DNA from: Saturnia japonica
Lineage: Eukaryota; Arthropoda; Insecta; Lepidoptera; Saturniidae
Assembly (NCBI GenBank): GCA_033032175.1
Contig: CM065328.1
Span: forward strand, 7,502,690 to 7,566,689
Reading direction: 5' to 3'
Length of the DNA: 64,000 nucleotides
Shown here: positions 1 through 12,239 of the stretch, in pieces
How positions within the stretch are numbered: position 1 is the stretch's first letter
How the letters are laid out: the number at the start of each line of letters is the position of its first letter
Translations under genes and position numbers: made by a program
Notes under the pieces: generated by a model
What the model was told of the DNA's origin: nothing
Seen by the model: the letters and a program-made list of their open reading frames with translations, nothing else
Database searches by the model: none

Positions 1-2
1 GA

Positions 3-989
3 AACTTTCTTTCAGAAAGAACAATAAAAGTAAGAATCCAGGATACAATATCTAATCCTGCTTGTATGGAAAACGGTTTACCTCAAGGTTCGGTACTCAG
101 CGTAATATTATTTTTACTGGCTATTAACGACGTCCTTTCACATATTGAAAAACCAGTAAAGGGGTTTCTGTTTGCTGATGACCTGACAATAACTTGTAGT
201 GGTAAAACATTAAAACCTACATTAAAACTTATCCAAAACACACTGAATAATCTTCAGGAATGGTGCAAGAAATCTGGCTTTAAATTTTCTAAAACTAAAA
301 CTGAATTCATAATTTTAACAAATAAGAAAGATAAAACTAGAAACGTGCAATTAACATTAAATGGGCATAGTATTAAAGAGGTAAATAAATTGAAAATTTT
401 AGGACTTGTATTTGATAAAAAAATGTCTTGGAATTCACATATAAATAATCTCAAGGAAGAATGCTACAAAAGGTTGAACATAATAAAGGTTTTATCATCA
501 TCAACATGGGGGTTTGAAAGAAATTGTTTAATAAATACATATCGTGCCTTAATAAGACAACAAATAGATTACGGTTCTGTAATTTATGATTCTGCAAAAC
601 AACGTTCAATTAAATCTCTAGAAAGTATTCAAAACACTGGTCTTCGACTGAGTATTGGTGCATTTAAGACAAGTCCAATTAAGAGCGTCTTAGCTGAAGC
701 TGGAGAAATGCCATTAGAATTTAGAAGAAAGAAACTTGTAATTATGTACGCTGTAAATATATTATCTCGACCTGAAAATCCAACTTACCAAAATTACACT
801 AAAACGACAGCCGTAGACATAGAATATGAACTTCAACCAAATTTAATACAGCCTTTACGAATCAGAGCAATCAAATACTTAAAAGAATTGAATCTTACAA
901 TACCAAAAATATTCCCAAAGAAATTACTTACCTCTGGTCCATGGGAAAACTTTGAACCCCCAATTAATCTTGAAATAGCTAAAAACTAG
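3..989 (+). pseudogene. LINE reverse transcriptase, C-terminal part
   Basis: This encodes the palm and thumb of a non-LTR reverse transcriptase, which copies the element RNA at a nicked target. The frame is open from base 3, so the methionine at 66 is internal. Visible motifs are GLPQGSVLS just after 66 and the catalytic FADD box at 171-182, followed by the usual Gln/Trp-rich region (WCKKSGFKFSKTKTE) and a thumb with the typical LKILGLVFDKKMSW segment. The same frame continues after the TAG at 987-989 into KDDTPQCIYKNLF and reaches YTD at 1047-1055, the start of RNase H. The TAG is therefore a nonsense mutation inside one polyprotein, not a natural end. Confidence 0.9.
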
Positions 990-1046
990 AAAGATGACAC
1001 ACCGCAATGCATATACAAAAATCTATTTTATGAAGTGAATAGTAGA

Positions 1047-1858
1047 TATACCGACTGTAAGACACGGATGGGTCAGTTATAAATGGAAGATCAGGATGTT
1101 CAGTGGTAACTGGTGATAATAGTTACCGATACAGACTTGGCGATTTTAACTCAATTTTCAGTTGTGAAGCAATAGCTATTCTGAAAGCTTTAGAAATTAT
1201 ATCTAATGAATCTAGTGTAGACAAATATATAATATATACCGATTCAAAATCATGCTTGACAGCTTTACAAAATGTAAAAAATACAAATACTCTTATCATA
1301 GAAATCAAGCAAAAAATGATAAATATACTAAAAAACAATAGAAAATTTGAAATTATATGGATTCCGAGTCATCAAGGAATAGTTGGTAACGAAAGGGCAG
1401 ATAGTGAGGCGAGACATGCAACTAATGAGAGTAAAAATTGGCATTTAAATAAATCAACTCCTAGTGAATTACATAAATACTTTAAACTTAAAATTAAAAA
1501 CCTTTGGGATCATTGTTGGAAGACAGAAAATACAACTTTGTTATTTAATATCAGAAAATCAATTTTTGAAAAATCTCCTACTGCCTTTACCTGTAGGAAA
1601 AGTCAAGTGGTTATCACCAGATTGCGTATTGGGCACACAAACATGACACATCTTCATCTAATTACTAAAACTGACAGAAACAAATGCAAGTGTGGAGAAG
1701 ACCTGACTGTCCTACATTTACTAGTAGAATGTTCAGCATTTGACCAGGAAAAACGGTTGTGTAAAGTTCCTAATAATTTAAAAGACTGTTTAAATAAAGG
1801 TGGATGTACTCAAATCTTAAAATTTTTGAAAATGATAAATGTTTATGGACTAGTTTAA
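1047..1858 (+). pseudogene. LINE RNase H domain and C-terminal tail
   Basis: RNase H removes the RNA strand of the RNA-DNA hybrid. All four acidic landmarks are recognisable: D in YTD (1047-1055, frame of the RT), E in CEAIAILKALE, D in IYTDSKSC and D in GNERADSEAR, with a conserved WIPSHQGIVGNERAD block. The first aspartate is in another frame than the rest, so a frameshift lies between about 1056 and 1103. The tail after the domain has CKCGEDLTVLHLLVEC, a Cys-Cys-His-Cys knuckle common at the end of these LINE proteins. The stop is at 1856-1858, about 80 bases before the poly(A) run. Confidence 0.88.
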
Positions 1859-2337
1859 TCTACAGTACTTTATAATGTGTATTGTTAATCGTGGTCGCTA
1901 ATGACCTGAGATGTTAAAAAGCGACTTAAAATAAATAAAAAAAAAAAAAAAGGCTCTACGAAGCAAACATTTTTTACGACAATTATTTAAAAAAAAAAAA
2001 TCACTTACAATAAAGACGGAAGTTCGAGAAAATTTTGTTAATTATACCACCAGCTTGTATTATGAAAACGAAATAATGAAACATAGCATACGAGACGCGT
2101 TTTAAAAACCATATAATGTGTACACAAGAGGGAAAAATTCGGAGCCTTCCATCCGTGAACCCAAACCTGATGTACATTGTCGAGTCTACAGATGAAATAT
2201 TTTGTACAAACAATGTCAAACGTTCTAATGTAATTTTTCCGTCACCAATTTAGAAAACACGCATTTTATTTGTGTTTTTTGTTTTCGTATTACCGTGTAG
2301 GTATGTGATTGCTTGCGTTGAATAAATTATAAGAAAA

Positions 2338-2560
2338 CTAGCTATGCCCCACGAGTTTAGCCGAACTAAATTCATTCGACCAAATCTTCACTGCGCCGAC
2401 GCCAGCGCACCCATATAGCCTATCGTTGTATTTGCCCACAGTTTGCCAAATTACTTGACTTTCATATTTCAGCTCCATTCCTTACGGTCGTACCGTGAAG
2501 ATGTGCCTTTAACATTTCTCAACGAATAGGCTATAAAACGCAAAAATAATTTTCAAACAA
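2338..2560 (-). mobile_element. Helitron-like fragment, family K (3' end)
   Basis: CTAG at 2338-2341 followed by CTATGCCCCACGAG is a decayed version of the lepidopteran Helitron 3' terminus read on the minus strand. The internal part (CTGCGCCGACGCCAGCGCACC, then a GAATAGGCTATAAAACG-like segment) aligns by eye with the copies at 11985, 16886 and 53516. It is heavily mutated and the 5' end is not defined. Confidence 0.6.
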
Positions 2561-2734
2561 AAAAGTTCTCTTCGACTCTTTTTTCCCGTACTATGAACCT
2601 GTGGAACTGCTTCCTACAACATGGATTCTTTTCAAACGTACTTAAGGTAAATAGAAACCAATATATTAGTATAGTGATGTGACATAATCATGTGTAAACC
2701 GTATATAACTTTGTGGTATTACAGTTGGACTCCT

Positions 2735-3000
2735 TATTGCCCTGCATTGATTTCAACCATGCAATGAACCTGAGTTTTTGTTAAGAAAAATATTGTTAGA
2801 AAAATTAATTTTTAATGAGGAATTTTTCTGTGGCTATCTTTTTGTTGTGGGTATCACAACTCTCAAATTAAAAATCTGTTGACAAGCACTTATAAGTGTG
2901 TCCCAATAATTGCATTTCAGAGCTAATTCATTTAGGCTTAGCGTGTCACCTACCATCTTCAATCACGTTATCATAAGTGAAGTTGTTGTCAAAACTCGAC
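2735..3000 (+). repeat. SINE-like dispersed repeat, family A
   Basis: Shares, in order, GCAATGAACCTGAG, a TGGCTA-type block, CTCAAATTAAAAATCTGTTG and TTTAGGCTTAGCGTGTCACC with the copies at 4425 and 13785 (same orientation) and 26205 (opposite). An old copy with many substitutions. Confidence 0.6.
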
Positions 3001-4424
3001 AAAAATCACTTTAAAAAGTTAAAAAAAAGCTAAAAGTTTTGTACAGGCTACTTTATTGTAAATGAATTTATATACTGTTTATCTTCTTCTTATTTTCTAT
3101 GTATGATCCCTGTGGACTCAAAAACGGCTGGAGCGATTTTAATAAAATTTTCAGACAATCTTAGCCCAGCGAGTGGTCTATCTATATAAATGTATAAAAT
3201 GCTGAAATAAGAGCTTTCTCCTAACAATTCGTATCAAGCAATTTAAAAAGTAGGTCACATACAACATTAACTTTCAATCACAGTAATCTCTAAAATTACA
3301 ATTTATAAACTAAAGATCCTGAATACATATTAATGAAGAAGCTGTAGGTAACCTATAAAATTAAGCAATTGTCTAGGAAAGCAATTAAAATCTCGTTATG
3401 GAAAAGTTACTCGCTAAGTAAAAATATTTATGTTAATAAACAAATTAACCAAAATACAATATAAATAGACCATAACATTATATTATTTATTGGACGTTCT
3501 AGAGGTACTCAAACTTATTTTAATTCACCCACTTGCGAATAAAAAAAAATCCAGCGCCTCACATTTTTAAGATAAACAGTCGCGCGATAAACACCAAAAT
3601 AAAGTAAAAACAGTGTAGGTATTACGATTAAAATTAGTTATGCTGTTATAGTAGATATTTTCAAATACAGGGTGTACAGTCAAAGTATAACGAAACCCTG
3701 CTGAGTAACGAACAGGAAAAGGACGATAGCATGGTGGTAGGGCTGTATAGCCCAACTGGGTCGCGACCACCACGCATATGGTCTAAAGGGTTCCTGTCTA
3801 GTCCAACTGTCACTTTTTTCACGCGTGCACCAGCATAAACACCGTTACCGAAATAAATTACAAAGAAAATCTAAAAACTGTGAATCTTGTGGTCTCAAAG
3901 TATCCTAGCCTTGCCTTAATCAAAACTGATGAGTAATTATTGTGATTTATCCAACACGAAGGGTCCTAATTTCACTAAACTGCGAATATGCGTATCAAAT
4001 TAGAAATAACTTCGATATATTTTTTTTTTTTAATGTCCCGCGAGACTGACCTCATGCCCTTTTTTTCTTTGAGCATTCACCTGAAAGTCTCCAACGCGTT
4101 CAAACGGCGTGTTATCGCCTACCTTGAGAAATATATCTTTATTAAATTGCATAGCTAAATATAGGTAAAAATCATAAAAGTATCCTATGTACTTGTATTC
4201 CACGACTCAATCGACTTCTATGACAACTTTCATTACGATCGTAAGGTTGTTGAGCAAAAATTTATTTTACAAATTAAGGGCGAATTGCACCAAAAAAGTT
4301 ATATTCAGTTTTAGCTTATAGTCAGTATAGTTGTATCGATATGTATGCAACTGTAAATTTTTTGGTACAAGCCGCCCTAAATAAGTAGTTGAAAAATTAA
4401 AGCAGTCGCAGTCCAGCAATTATG
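3001..4424. other. AT-rich DNA, no gene recognised
   Basis: No coding region or terminal repeat recognised. A block at 3110-3200 (AAAACGGCTGGAGCGATTTT) resembles internal Helitron sequence of Lepidoptera. A GC-richer patch at 3660-3800 begins with AGGGTGTACAGTCAAAG; I could not assign it. Confidence 0.4.
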
Positions 4425-4650
4425 ACTTAGTGATGGTGGTGATGTTGCGTCGACTGACCTGAGTTCGAATTCGTATTAGGGTATTATTTTCTAATGCATG
4501 CCTGGATAGCTACCACCCTCAAGTTGAGAACCTGTCGCCAAACACCTGAAGTGGTTTCCGTCAGCTGTACTTGATAACCAGCTCCGTACTAAAGTTAGCG
4601 TGTTACCATCTTGTGCCACATCATAATTTAACATCAAGTGAAATTGTAAA
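4425..4650 (+). repeat. tRNA-like SINE, family A
   Basis: Begins with a tRNA-like head containing GAGTTCGAATTC, close to an RNA polymerase III B box, followed by the family body GATAGCTACCACCCTCAAGT, CTGTCGCCAAACACCTG and GTGTTACCATCTTGTGCC. The body is shared with 2735, 13785 and 26205. The A box is too decayed to call. Confidence 0.65.
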
Positions 4651-5336
4651 CAAACGCTAAATATAGTTTAATTTTTATTTGATTTTTCGTATCTTCCAAA
4701 AAAATAGGGTCAAAATAAAATTTGGTAAAACTGACATCATCACGTTATGAATTCGCAGTGGTTGAAAAGTTTAGATCGGAATATTGATTTCAATTTAGAA
4801 ATTGGTAAATATAAATTGCTTCAGTCGTGAATCAGGAAGAGGGGATTGCACCAATGGCAATCACCGTCCTCTCTGTAAAAATTATAATCTTGAATATTAA
4901 TTAAGGCTAGAACGATCACGGCAACGACTATAAAACAAAATCAAAATACATACTTCACACTTTAACTTATTATGAAATTACAAAAGTACCTATGAACTCA
5001 AACTACGTTGTTAAACAAAACTTAGTATGTATAAGAAATTGCCTACTCTAAAGAGTAATAAGCTAAAATATTAAAAAGGAAATAAAAAAAACACTTATCT
5101 AAAACTTATTGAATTCCCAGACATTGTACTTAAATATTATATAGCCTAAGTTACTACCACAATTAAGACGAATTTAAAAACACCTCTTAGGCTAAAATCC
5201 ATCAAGGCGTATAGACTACAAAGCGTGCCAAAGAAATAGACATACATAATATATATACATATAAATATACTCTGGAAAAAGATAACCTACTTTTTCGCAG
5301 TCGGGTAATAAAAAGTTCTGCTTCAAAAATATGAAC
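4651..5336. other. AT-rich DNA, no gene recognised
   Basis: I see no coding potential, repeat terminus or RNA gene in this stretch. Confidence 0.4.
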
Positions 5337-5339
5337 TCA

Positions 5340-5436
5340 CTAGCTCAGTCCCACGGTTTCATCTGTGTTAAATTTATTCAAACCACTCCCAACCGTGCCA
5401 CCGCCAATGCACACATAATGGCAATCGTTGATTTCG
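5340..5436 (-). mobile_element. Helitron-like fragment, family K, cut by an F insertion
   Basis: CTAG at 5340-5343 followed by CTCAGTCCCACGGTTTCATC and then the CCACCGCCAATGCACAC block is the family K 3' end on the minus strand. It stops abruptly at the T-run (5437-5445) that starts a family F SINE, which suggests the SINE inserted into K. Confidence 0.6.
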
Positions 5437-5710
5437 TTTTTTTTTATACAACCAAGAATTGTTTGCCAGAAAGAAGCATACGACCCGCTTGAAGGTAATA
5501 GGCTACCATAGCATATGGCCCTTTTAATACTATAGATATCACTAGCGCATTACCGAACCTGAACCCCTTTACACCAAGGAGCTCTGGAAACCCTACTTAT
5601 CGCACGAACACAACACAAGGTTACTTGGATGTGATCTTCTGTAGATTCTGTGTTCTGTACATTTCTCTTCACCTTCAGTTCATGGTTACTGCTTGCTCCA
5701 TCCTTGGAGT
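5437..5710 (-). repeat. SINE family F, minus strand, T-run = poly(A) tail
   Basis: Read on the minus strand it ends in a poly(A) run (5437-5445) and has the F body: a GTGTTGTGTTCGTGCGATAAG-like block, a GGGTTTCCAGAGCTCC block and an AGCATAC tail. Same family as 15118, 15365, 33915 and 40198. No protein is encoded. Confidence 0.65.
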
Positions 5711-7924
5711 TGTGGCGTGAATAACTTATAGCATTCCTCATCAAATATGCTATATATTTCAGAAATAATTTTTCAAATGTGACTGTTAGTTCCAGAGATT
5801 AACGCCTTCAAATAAAACAAACAACCACTCTTTTGAACTTTGTAATATTAGTATACATTTTTTATAGTTCTGTTTTTGTAACTTAAGTAAACAGGGTTTA
5901 CATTAAGGTTAAAGAGAGTACAATTACCTTAAGCTTAATTAAAGTGACTCGCGTTCAGCACGGGTTAAGGTTAACGCTAAATGTTATTAAAGTCTTAGTT
6001 GATATTAAGAAATACTTATATACAATTGGAGCAACTGTGATTTTGGAATTAGTGATGTGCCTTGTAGGAACGGTAATTGAAATTGTAGCTCTGTTAAAAG
6101 TATTAGTTTGGTATATTATTCGTAATCTCGTATATACTAATAAAATATATGTATATTAGTTTTTTAATTTAGTTTTTATTTCTGGATGGAGGTAGGCAAC
6201 CACCATATAAGAACACCCACTATAGTGGCTATTGAGGTATTATGTACTAGGTATATACTAGAGACGACGCCTCGATTGTTTAAAACACGCTTTCGAGTGC
6301 ATACACTCGTACTCACGCAGTCTGTACCGGGCATTTTTTGCGATTACACGTTTGAGTGCTAAATTTTACTTCGTTTAAATGCCTTTATGCGCATTGAGAT
6401 TACTGTTTAAACAACTCGAGAAACACAAGTAAAAGTCAAGGAGTGACATTTAATCAGTAAATTCAATGTACTATTGCGCGCGTGCCCCGCGTCCTATGGT
6501 ATGAAATGGGGCACAATTTTTATTCGTAATGGCTGCTCTAGTACCTATGTATATCCCAACAAAAATATAAATGTGAAAAAGGGATCAAGTTCGGTAGAAA
6601 CGACGTTTGAGGTAGTTGTTGTCACCAATAAAAGAACTGAGATCTAACTGTTAATTAAAGCTGTAGGAATATCCGTTATTCAAATAATTTACAAAAAAAA
6701 TATACTACATTCTTTGATATGAAACTTGTAAATGGGCAAGTCTTAATCGCTGTTGTCGCCTGTTCCGAACTTAGTTGACACACTCCTGTGTTTCTAAATA
6801 ATACCTCAATGATAGTGGCATGCTTTGGTTTGTCACGATTCGGGATCTGCCGATTTATATCCACTAATCAAGCGGGGCGGTAAGGTCCTGCACCCAGTTG
6901 CATCGAGACAATCATGTCATGGTGAAATCTTTTCATATTTACCCTATTTACCCTTTTCTATTTGAGTGTGGTAGCTAATTAGGCGGTTTTAGAAAATACA
7001 ATGTCACCATGCTCACAAAAATTTCATAATCATTGTAAGATTTAAACCCAAGTCGATCGACGCGGTGTCCTCACACGCTTCCAGTAAACTATAGTTGTTT
7101 CAATATGAATAAAAGGAATACTATAAATCCAGAAAATACATTTCATTACAAATGTATACTCTGTTTATTGCTTCGAAAACGAGTAAAACGTTGTAGTTTA
7201 CATAAAGAAAACATAAATCTAAACATAAAAAGCATTTATAGATTTCGAATATTACTAAGCAGAGAATTGTGGCGTATATTAAATCGCTGGAAATAATATT
7301 TACCAAGAAGTACGGGCTAAAATATTTTATTTTCATTTAAAAATAAGATATTTGTCGAAATACAAATAAATATTCTTGTATCAAATATGGCACGTGTAGT
7401 TTTTCTCACAATATATTTTTCACGTAGCTATTAGTAACGAAACCCTTTCCATTTTATATCTCTGTATGTGGAAAATGTATCTCCATATATATTCAATACA
7501 ATTAAAATTCATTTCTACCAAAATGTGTAATATATGTGTAATAGCATTTTTAAATACTTTTGACATAGTTTTGTGCCGTTTTCCACTTTCATTTTATTGG
7601 GTGGAAGTTACTTTTCTTAAATTTATAATCCTGGGATGGATCTTATTCCACGACTAACTATGAACGAAGCTCCGCGTGCATTTATTACTTTTTTTAAACT
7701 TATATTAATGATAAATATTATAGTTAATCTAGTAAAGAACAACCATTTACTTTCCGCGTACTATAAATGTAATCAAAATCGGTTGTCAAATATTTTTTTT
7801 TTTTTTTAATTATTATTGTGAATTCTTATAGCCTATTTATTAAATATGGAGTATAATATAGTTTCCGTTTGCAAACTTTCATAAAAATAGTTGTTTTTTT
7901 AAACATTTGTAAGTTTATTTATCC
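5711..7924. other. AT-rich intergenic DNA
   Basis: No gene recognised. Short open frames of 60-70 codons occur on both strands with AT-biased, low-complexity composition, as expected by chance. A less AT-rich patch lies at 6250-6500. Confidence 0.4.
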
Positions 7925-8040
7925 TTGAGAATGACAGACCGGCGTGAAAGCAGCGACCGCCGATGGATTTCGATCACTCGGTGGTGGCCATTCTGTTTGA
8001 ACTGTGCTGTGCTTACTATCAGAGACAGTAACGTCAAAGT
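7925..8040 (-). repeat. dispersed repeat family D, minus strand
   Basis: The reverse complement contains CACCACCGAGTGATCGAAAT, then CCATCGGCGGTCGCTG, matching copies at 14575, 19312, 30148, 45738, 46440 and 58500. The family resembles a LINE or SINE 3' region; its type is not established. Confidence 0.6.
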
Positions 8041-9540
8041 AAAGAAGTAAAGAGGCTCACAATATTTATAATTCATTTTCATGTTTCGTATCTTATACTG
8101 CTGTAGCAGATGTCTACATGTGCAGAAAGGACTAAAGATTAAATAATGTAGAAAATAATCAATGTAATTTAGAAAATTAAAGTCAAGAAATAATAATATT
8201 ATACAAGACAATCTTACACATCCATTTTATCCCATCGTTAGGAGTACTAAGCATAACTTGTAACCGCAGAATAGTCGCGAGAAGATTTATGAAATATTGT
8301 GAATTTTTCTCATCTGGTGTCGTGAATATCCGAAAATATTATAACACGACTATTAAATAAAATGTAGGCTATGTTTGTCAAAGACGTAGAATTGTAAATA
8401 TGTTTGTAGGCGGTAATCTCTAGAACTACTAATGCAATTCTAAAAATTAATTACTAAACATTCATTGAATTTGGTTGATATAGGCGTTACTTTGCGGAAA
8501 TCCATCGTAATTACTTTTGAATTGAGTTTTTTTTTATTGATGTAAAGGCGGAAGTAGCAATGATAATAATTTGGATATATTGTAATTATTATGAAGGAAA
8601 TCACAGGCGGTTAAGCGGATTCGGTGGATAATGGTATTATCAGAAAAGATCAAACTTCTAATCTGTCAGTGATGTACTTAATATTTGAATGTTGTATTAT
8701 AACAAAAGTTGTAGTAGTCGAGTGGTTTAGACCGATAGAATATCGATTCGATGACTGCAGATTCGAAGCCTCGGCATTTACCAACGAATTTCTCGGAATT
8801 TGCGTAATTTACTAATTCAAATTGGTAACACTATCGGTTGGCGGTGAAGGAAAACAAAACAAAATTAGAACTGTGGAATTCTCGGCGTTCAAAATCGCCA
8901 ATACTTCGTGGTGATGAAGCATGTTAATTTTTTAAAATTAAACTATACTAATTATTGGTCCATGTCGTCCTCATGGAGATTTTTTTCATCTTCATAAGGT
9001 GGTGTTTGACAACAATCTTATTCAATATTATGTGATCATGGGATGTAAGAGAGGCCAAAAACTACTTAAGCCTTGAGGCACCACAGCAAACCAATTTCAC
9101 CCTGATGAGTACAAGAATAAATGTCGATAGCGATATGGTAAGGATCTAAAAGGCTAACAGTAGCCACTGGGTAGGTTTTTGATCTAAAAACTGTAGGTAG
9201 GCCTGGTGACTATAGTACCAAATCCAATAAAATTATAGGTACTATGTTTTCATCACGATGTTTGCTTTCAACAAAATATTAGGCTCATGGTACGCTGTAC
9301 CAATATTGCTTAAAACTACTGAATAGCTTAGGTACTCTTAAAAATTTTAAATTATTTATCAACATTCAGCTTTATAGATTTTCTGTCTCCATGCTGTCTC
9401 TGTTGTTAATTATATATACCTAATATGAAAAACATAATATAATATATGCTTTTAATACAAGTATTCCTTTATTTTGTGGTCTAAAATTATGAAATCCTTA
9501 TCATCATTATATTAATACGCGAAGCAAAAACTTTATACCT
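8041..9540. other. AT-rich intergenic DNA
   Basis: No coding region found. The 8400-8450 segment (GGCGGTAATCTCTAGAACTA) resembles an internal Helitron motif that recurs near 37340. Confidence 0.4.
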
Positions 9541-9870
9541 TTTTTAAGTGAATTGCGTGCACGGAAGACTGTGAGATTTGGCATGGTTAAAGTTTATATG
9601 GACGAGTGCAGAAAGCTAAAATTTATCTATAATATCTGTTACGAATATATGTATTAAATTAATACTGCAAACCCTAAACCGACCAGTTCCATTGAACTTA
9701 GAACCCCCAAAATATTCACATTGCTACTCAACGAAACAACGAAAAGTGACAGCAAGTGATAATTTAATATTCATTATTTAGGTTCATACTGCAAATGTCA
9801 AACAGAAAATAGTCTATAGTTACAAAGTTGCTGGTCGAATTTCGATCATTGGGTGACCGATAATATTTAT
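9541..9870 (+). repeat. dispersed repeat family E, ~330 bp
   Basis: Shares ordered blocks with 38935 (same strand) and 22520 (opposite strand): GCGTGCACGGAAGACTGTGA, AGAAAGCTAAAATTTAT, CCATTGAACTTAGAACCCCC, GGTTCATACTGCAAATG and GTTGCTGGTCGAATTTCG. No protein is seen and no terminal repeats are obvious. Confidence 0.65.
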
Positions 9871-10376
9871 AAATGTATAAAGTAATGTAACTCCAAATAG
9901 CCATTAGGTTAAGACCAGTGGAATAAGTTTCATAATTAGCATGTATCAACGAATTTATTTACTTCTTTGAATTTAATTAGTAAAAGGAAACCGGAAATCT
10001 TGAGAGATATTCACCATAAAGTAGGAAAAATAACCATACGTTTATTGGCGTTTGAAATCGCCAATCTTTCATTGAATAACATGGCTATTAAGCCCATGTC
10101 TTCCCTCATGTATTTGCGCAATAATAAGAAGTTAAGATCTCATGTTTATTAAAAGATAAATTTCAAAATACCAATTAATATTAACAACCTTTTTTTCCGG
10201 GGAACTCTCATCATTGGCATAGAGGACAGTTGGTAGTTGGTAATGTAAGATTGAACCCACTAAAAATGAAAATCCAAGAACACTTCTTCGTACTAGGAGC
10301 GGGTATCTCTTTCACATAATTCCCATAAATCGAGATACGAATATAAAAGGAACACCATACGTTTACATTACATTCA
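9871..10376. other. AT-rich DNA, nothing recognised
   Basis: No repeat or gene could be assigned. Codons 9967-10152 form a 61-codon frame of unknown meaning. Confidence 0.35.
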
Positions 10377-10975
10377 AAAAATTTTGATTAAGTAATTTGA
10401 AGAACGAATCAAACTTGATACATTCATGCAGTTTAATTATATGCATTCAATAATAATGCACACAATCAAGTCAAATGTTAAATATAAACCGTAGTTATAC
10501 GATTATAAAGTGAAATTTAGATTTAGTAATGTAACGAATTATTAAATTTAATTGTTACATTGATAGAGTTTAATTAATTTCATAATAATGTGCATAATTA
10601 AATTTTTAATATTAAATGTGCATATTAAATATTCGTTAATAAAATTTAAACTATTTAAAATTACTTGATACATTAATACAGTTGAATTATATGTAGGTAT
10701 GCATCTGATAATAATGCACGTAATCAAATTTTAAATATTAAATTCACATTTGATAATTGAATTGAATAAAATTTTGATTGTAATTTGACGAACTAATTTA
10801 ATTTAAATATAAGTTTAATATAGTTTAATTTTTTTCAACTGATATTAATGCACATAATTAAGTTTTAAATATTAAACACAAATTATAGTTATTCTACAAT
10901 AAGATTAAATTTCGATTTAGTAATTTGACGAATGATTAAATTTAATTGTAACATTACCGTGAATAATAATCTCTA
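10377..10975. repeat. AT-rich tandem repeat, ~130-bp unit, about 4.5 copies
   Basis: The landmark TAATAATGCACA or a close variant recurs at about 10451, 10583, 10709 and 10843 (spacing 132, 126, 134). A second landmark, GATTTAGTAATTTGACGAA or a variant, recurs near 10385, 10517, 10648, 10777 and 10913. The two landmarks keep phase, so this is a true tandem array of diverged monomers (satellite or long minisatellite). Confidence 0.75.
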
Positions 10976-11984
10976 TATTATGTTCGTCTATCATATAGTT
11001 AGTTGATGATAATATTAGTAATTATACAACCAGTTCATAATTTTATAATAAATTTAAAATTTAATCTCACCTTTAATTATCCCAGGTTAAATATTTAACT
11101 GCTACTATAAACTTAATAATAATCACTGTATAATTAAACTGTAAAATCACTAACACTGTCACTATTTATGAAGCCATTAAATTATTTAACAACACGGTCG
11201 GTTCACGTATTTATAAATCAACAATTTTTGTCTTAAAAATTCTCTGACACTCGCGAAAACTTAGATTTACGACCGCCGATTACAATCTAAACACGCGTAA
11301 CATAAGTCCGGGGCGAACAACGTCTACGATAAACAGGGTCTAATGGAGGACTAACGCAATCACACCGCCTACCCGGGGTTGGCTTTTCTATGTGTGTATA
11401 GAACATCCTTATAAATGAACCACGTACGTACAAGAGGTTTATGTGTGAGTGATATAGAAGCTAGAGATTTAAGCGTGTGTTTGTTTAAAACTTTGCATGT
11501 GTGTTTGTCGATTACCTAGTATTTGTACGTGTGCGTCTCCGGTACAGCCGGGAAAAGCGCTCTGAAGAAAAACCGCGCATGCGTATCAGAAAACTGAAAA
11601 TACATCTTCAGCTATTCAAACACGAAGTGAGAGAGATTATTAATGTTACATAGTGTGCGTTTTAAAGTAATAGGGCAGGTAATTTAAATAAATGACGACT
11701 ATCCTTTGTATATTAAATCAGCACTCCTTTTGGTTATGTTGGCTTTTTAAACAAAAGTTTGATTAATTATACTACGAACTGGAATTCTAGCTACTTTTAC
11801 ATCTATATGTACGCAGTAGTGGTAATTTTAATTATGTAAAGAGTGTCAGACAAGTATTGTAATAAAATCCTAATTGAACCAAGAGCGAGGATTCGATTCT
11901 CGAACAGATGTACTTCGTATAACGAAAATGGTTCTAAGTAAGTACTGAATCTGCGTGTTTATTATCTTTATACTACCCTTGTAC
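10976..11984. other. intergenic DNA with a GC-richer patch
   Basis: No gene recognised. Bases 11260-11600 are less AT-rich, with several CpG-containing words (ACCGCCTACCCGGGG, CCGGTACAGCCGGGAAAAGC) and GT-rich runs. This could be a regulatory region or an unrecognised LTR; neither is supported by a definite signal. Confidence 0.3.
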
Positions 11985-12180
11985 CAAGGTTTCTTCAGTG
12001 TTAAACTTATTTGAGCAACTGTACACCGCGCCGCTATCAACGCACCCGTGTAGTATATCGTTGTTCCCACTTCCCGTGTTCCTACATGTTGCCACATTGC
12101 TTGATGTTCATGAATACTGCTGCACTCCTTTTTAGGGTCCTTGCGTAAAATTATATAGTCCATTACCTTCCTCAATCAAA
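11985..12180 (-). mobile_element. Helitron-like fragment, family K, lacking its end
   Basis: CAAGGTTTCTTCAGTGTTAA, ACCGCGCCGCTATCAACGC and GTTGTTCCCACTTCCCG match the K copies at 16886 and 53516. The CTAG terminus itself is not recognisable here. Confidence 0.5.
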
Positions 12181-12239
12181 ATATTCAGTTATAAGAGAGA
12201 CAACATATATATCAGATGCTGTAAAAAATATTTAAAAAG

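Larger units (their letters stand above)
1..1951 (+). mobile_element. I-clade non-LTR retrotransposon (LINE), 3' half
   Basis: The window opens inside a LINE. An open frame runs from base 3 through a reverse transcriptase, then an RNase H domain, a short 3' UTR and a 15-A run at 1937-1951 that ends the copy. RT followed by RNase H on one polyprotein is typical of the I superclade. The 5' part (ORF1, endonuclease, RT fingers) lies outside the window, so truncation cannot be judged. The copy is degenerate: one stop at 987-989 and at least one frameshift between about 1056 and 1103. Element-level boundaries other than the poly(A) end are not seen. Confidence 0.9.
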
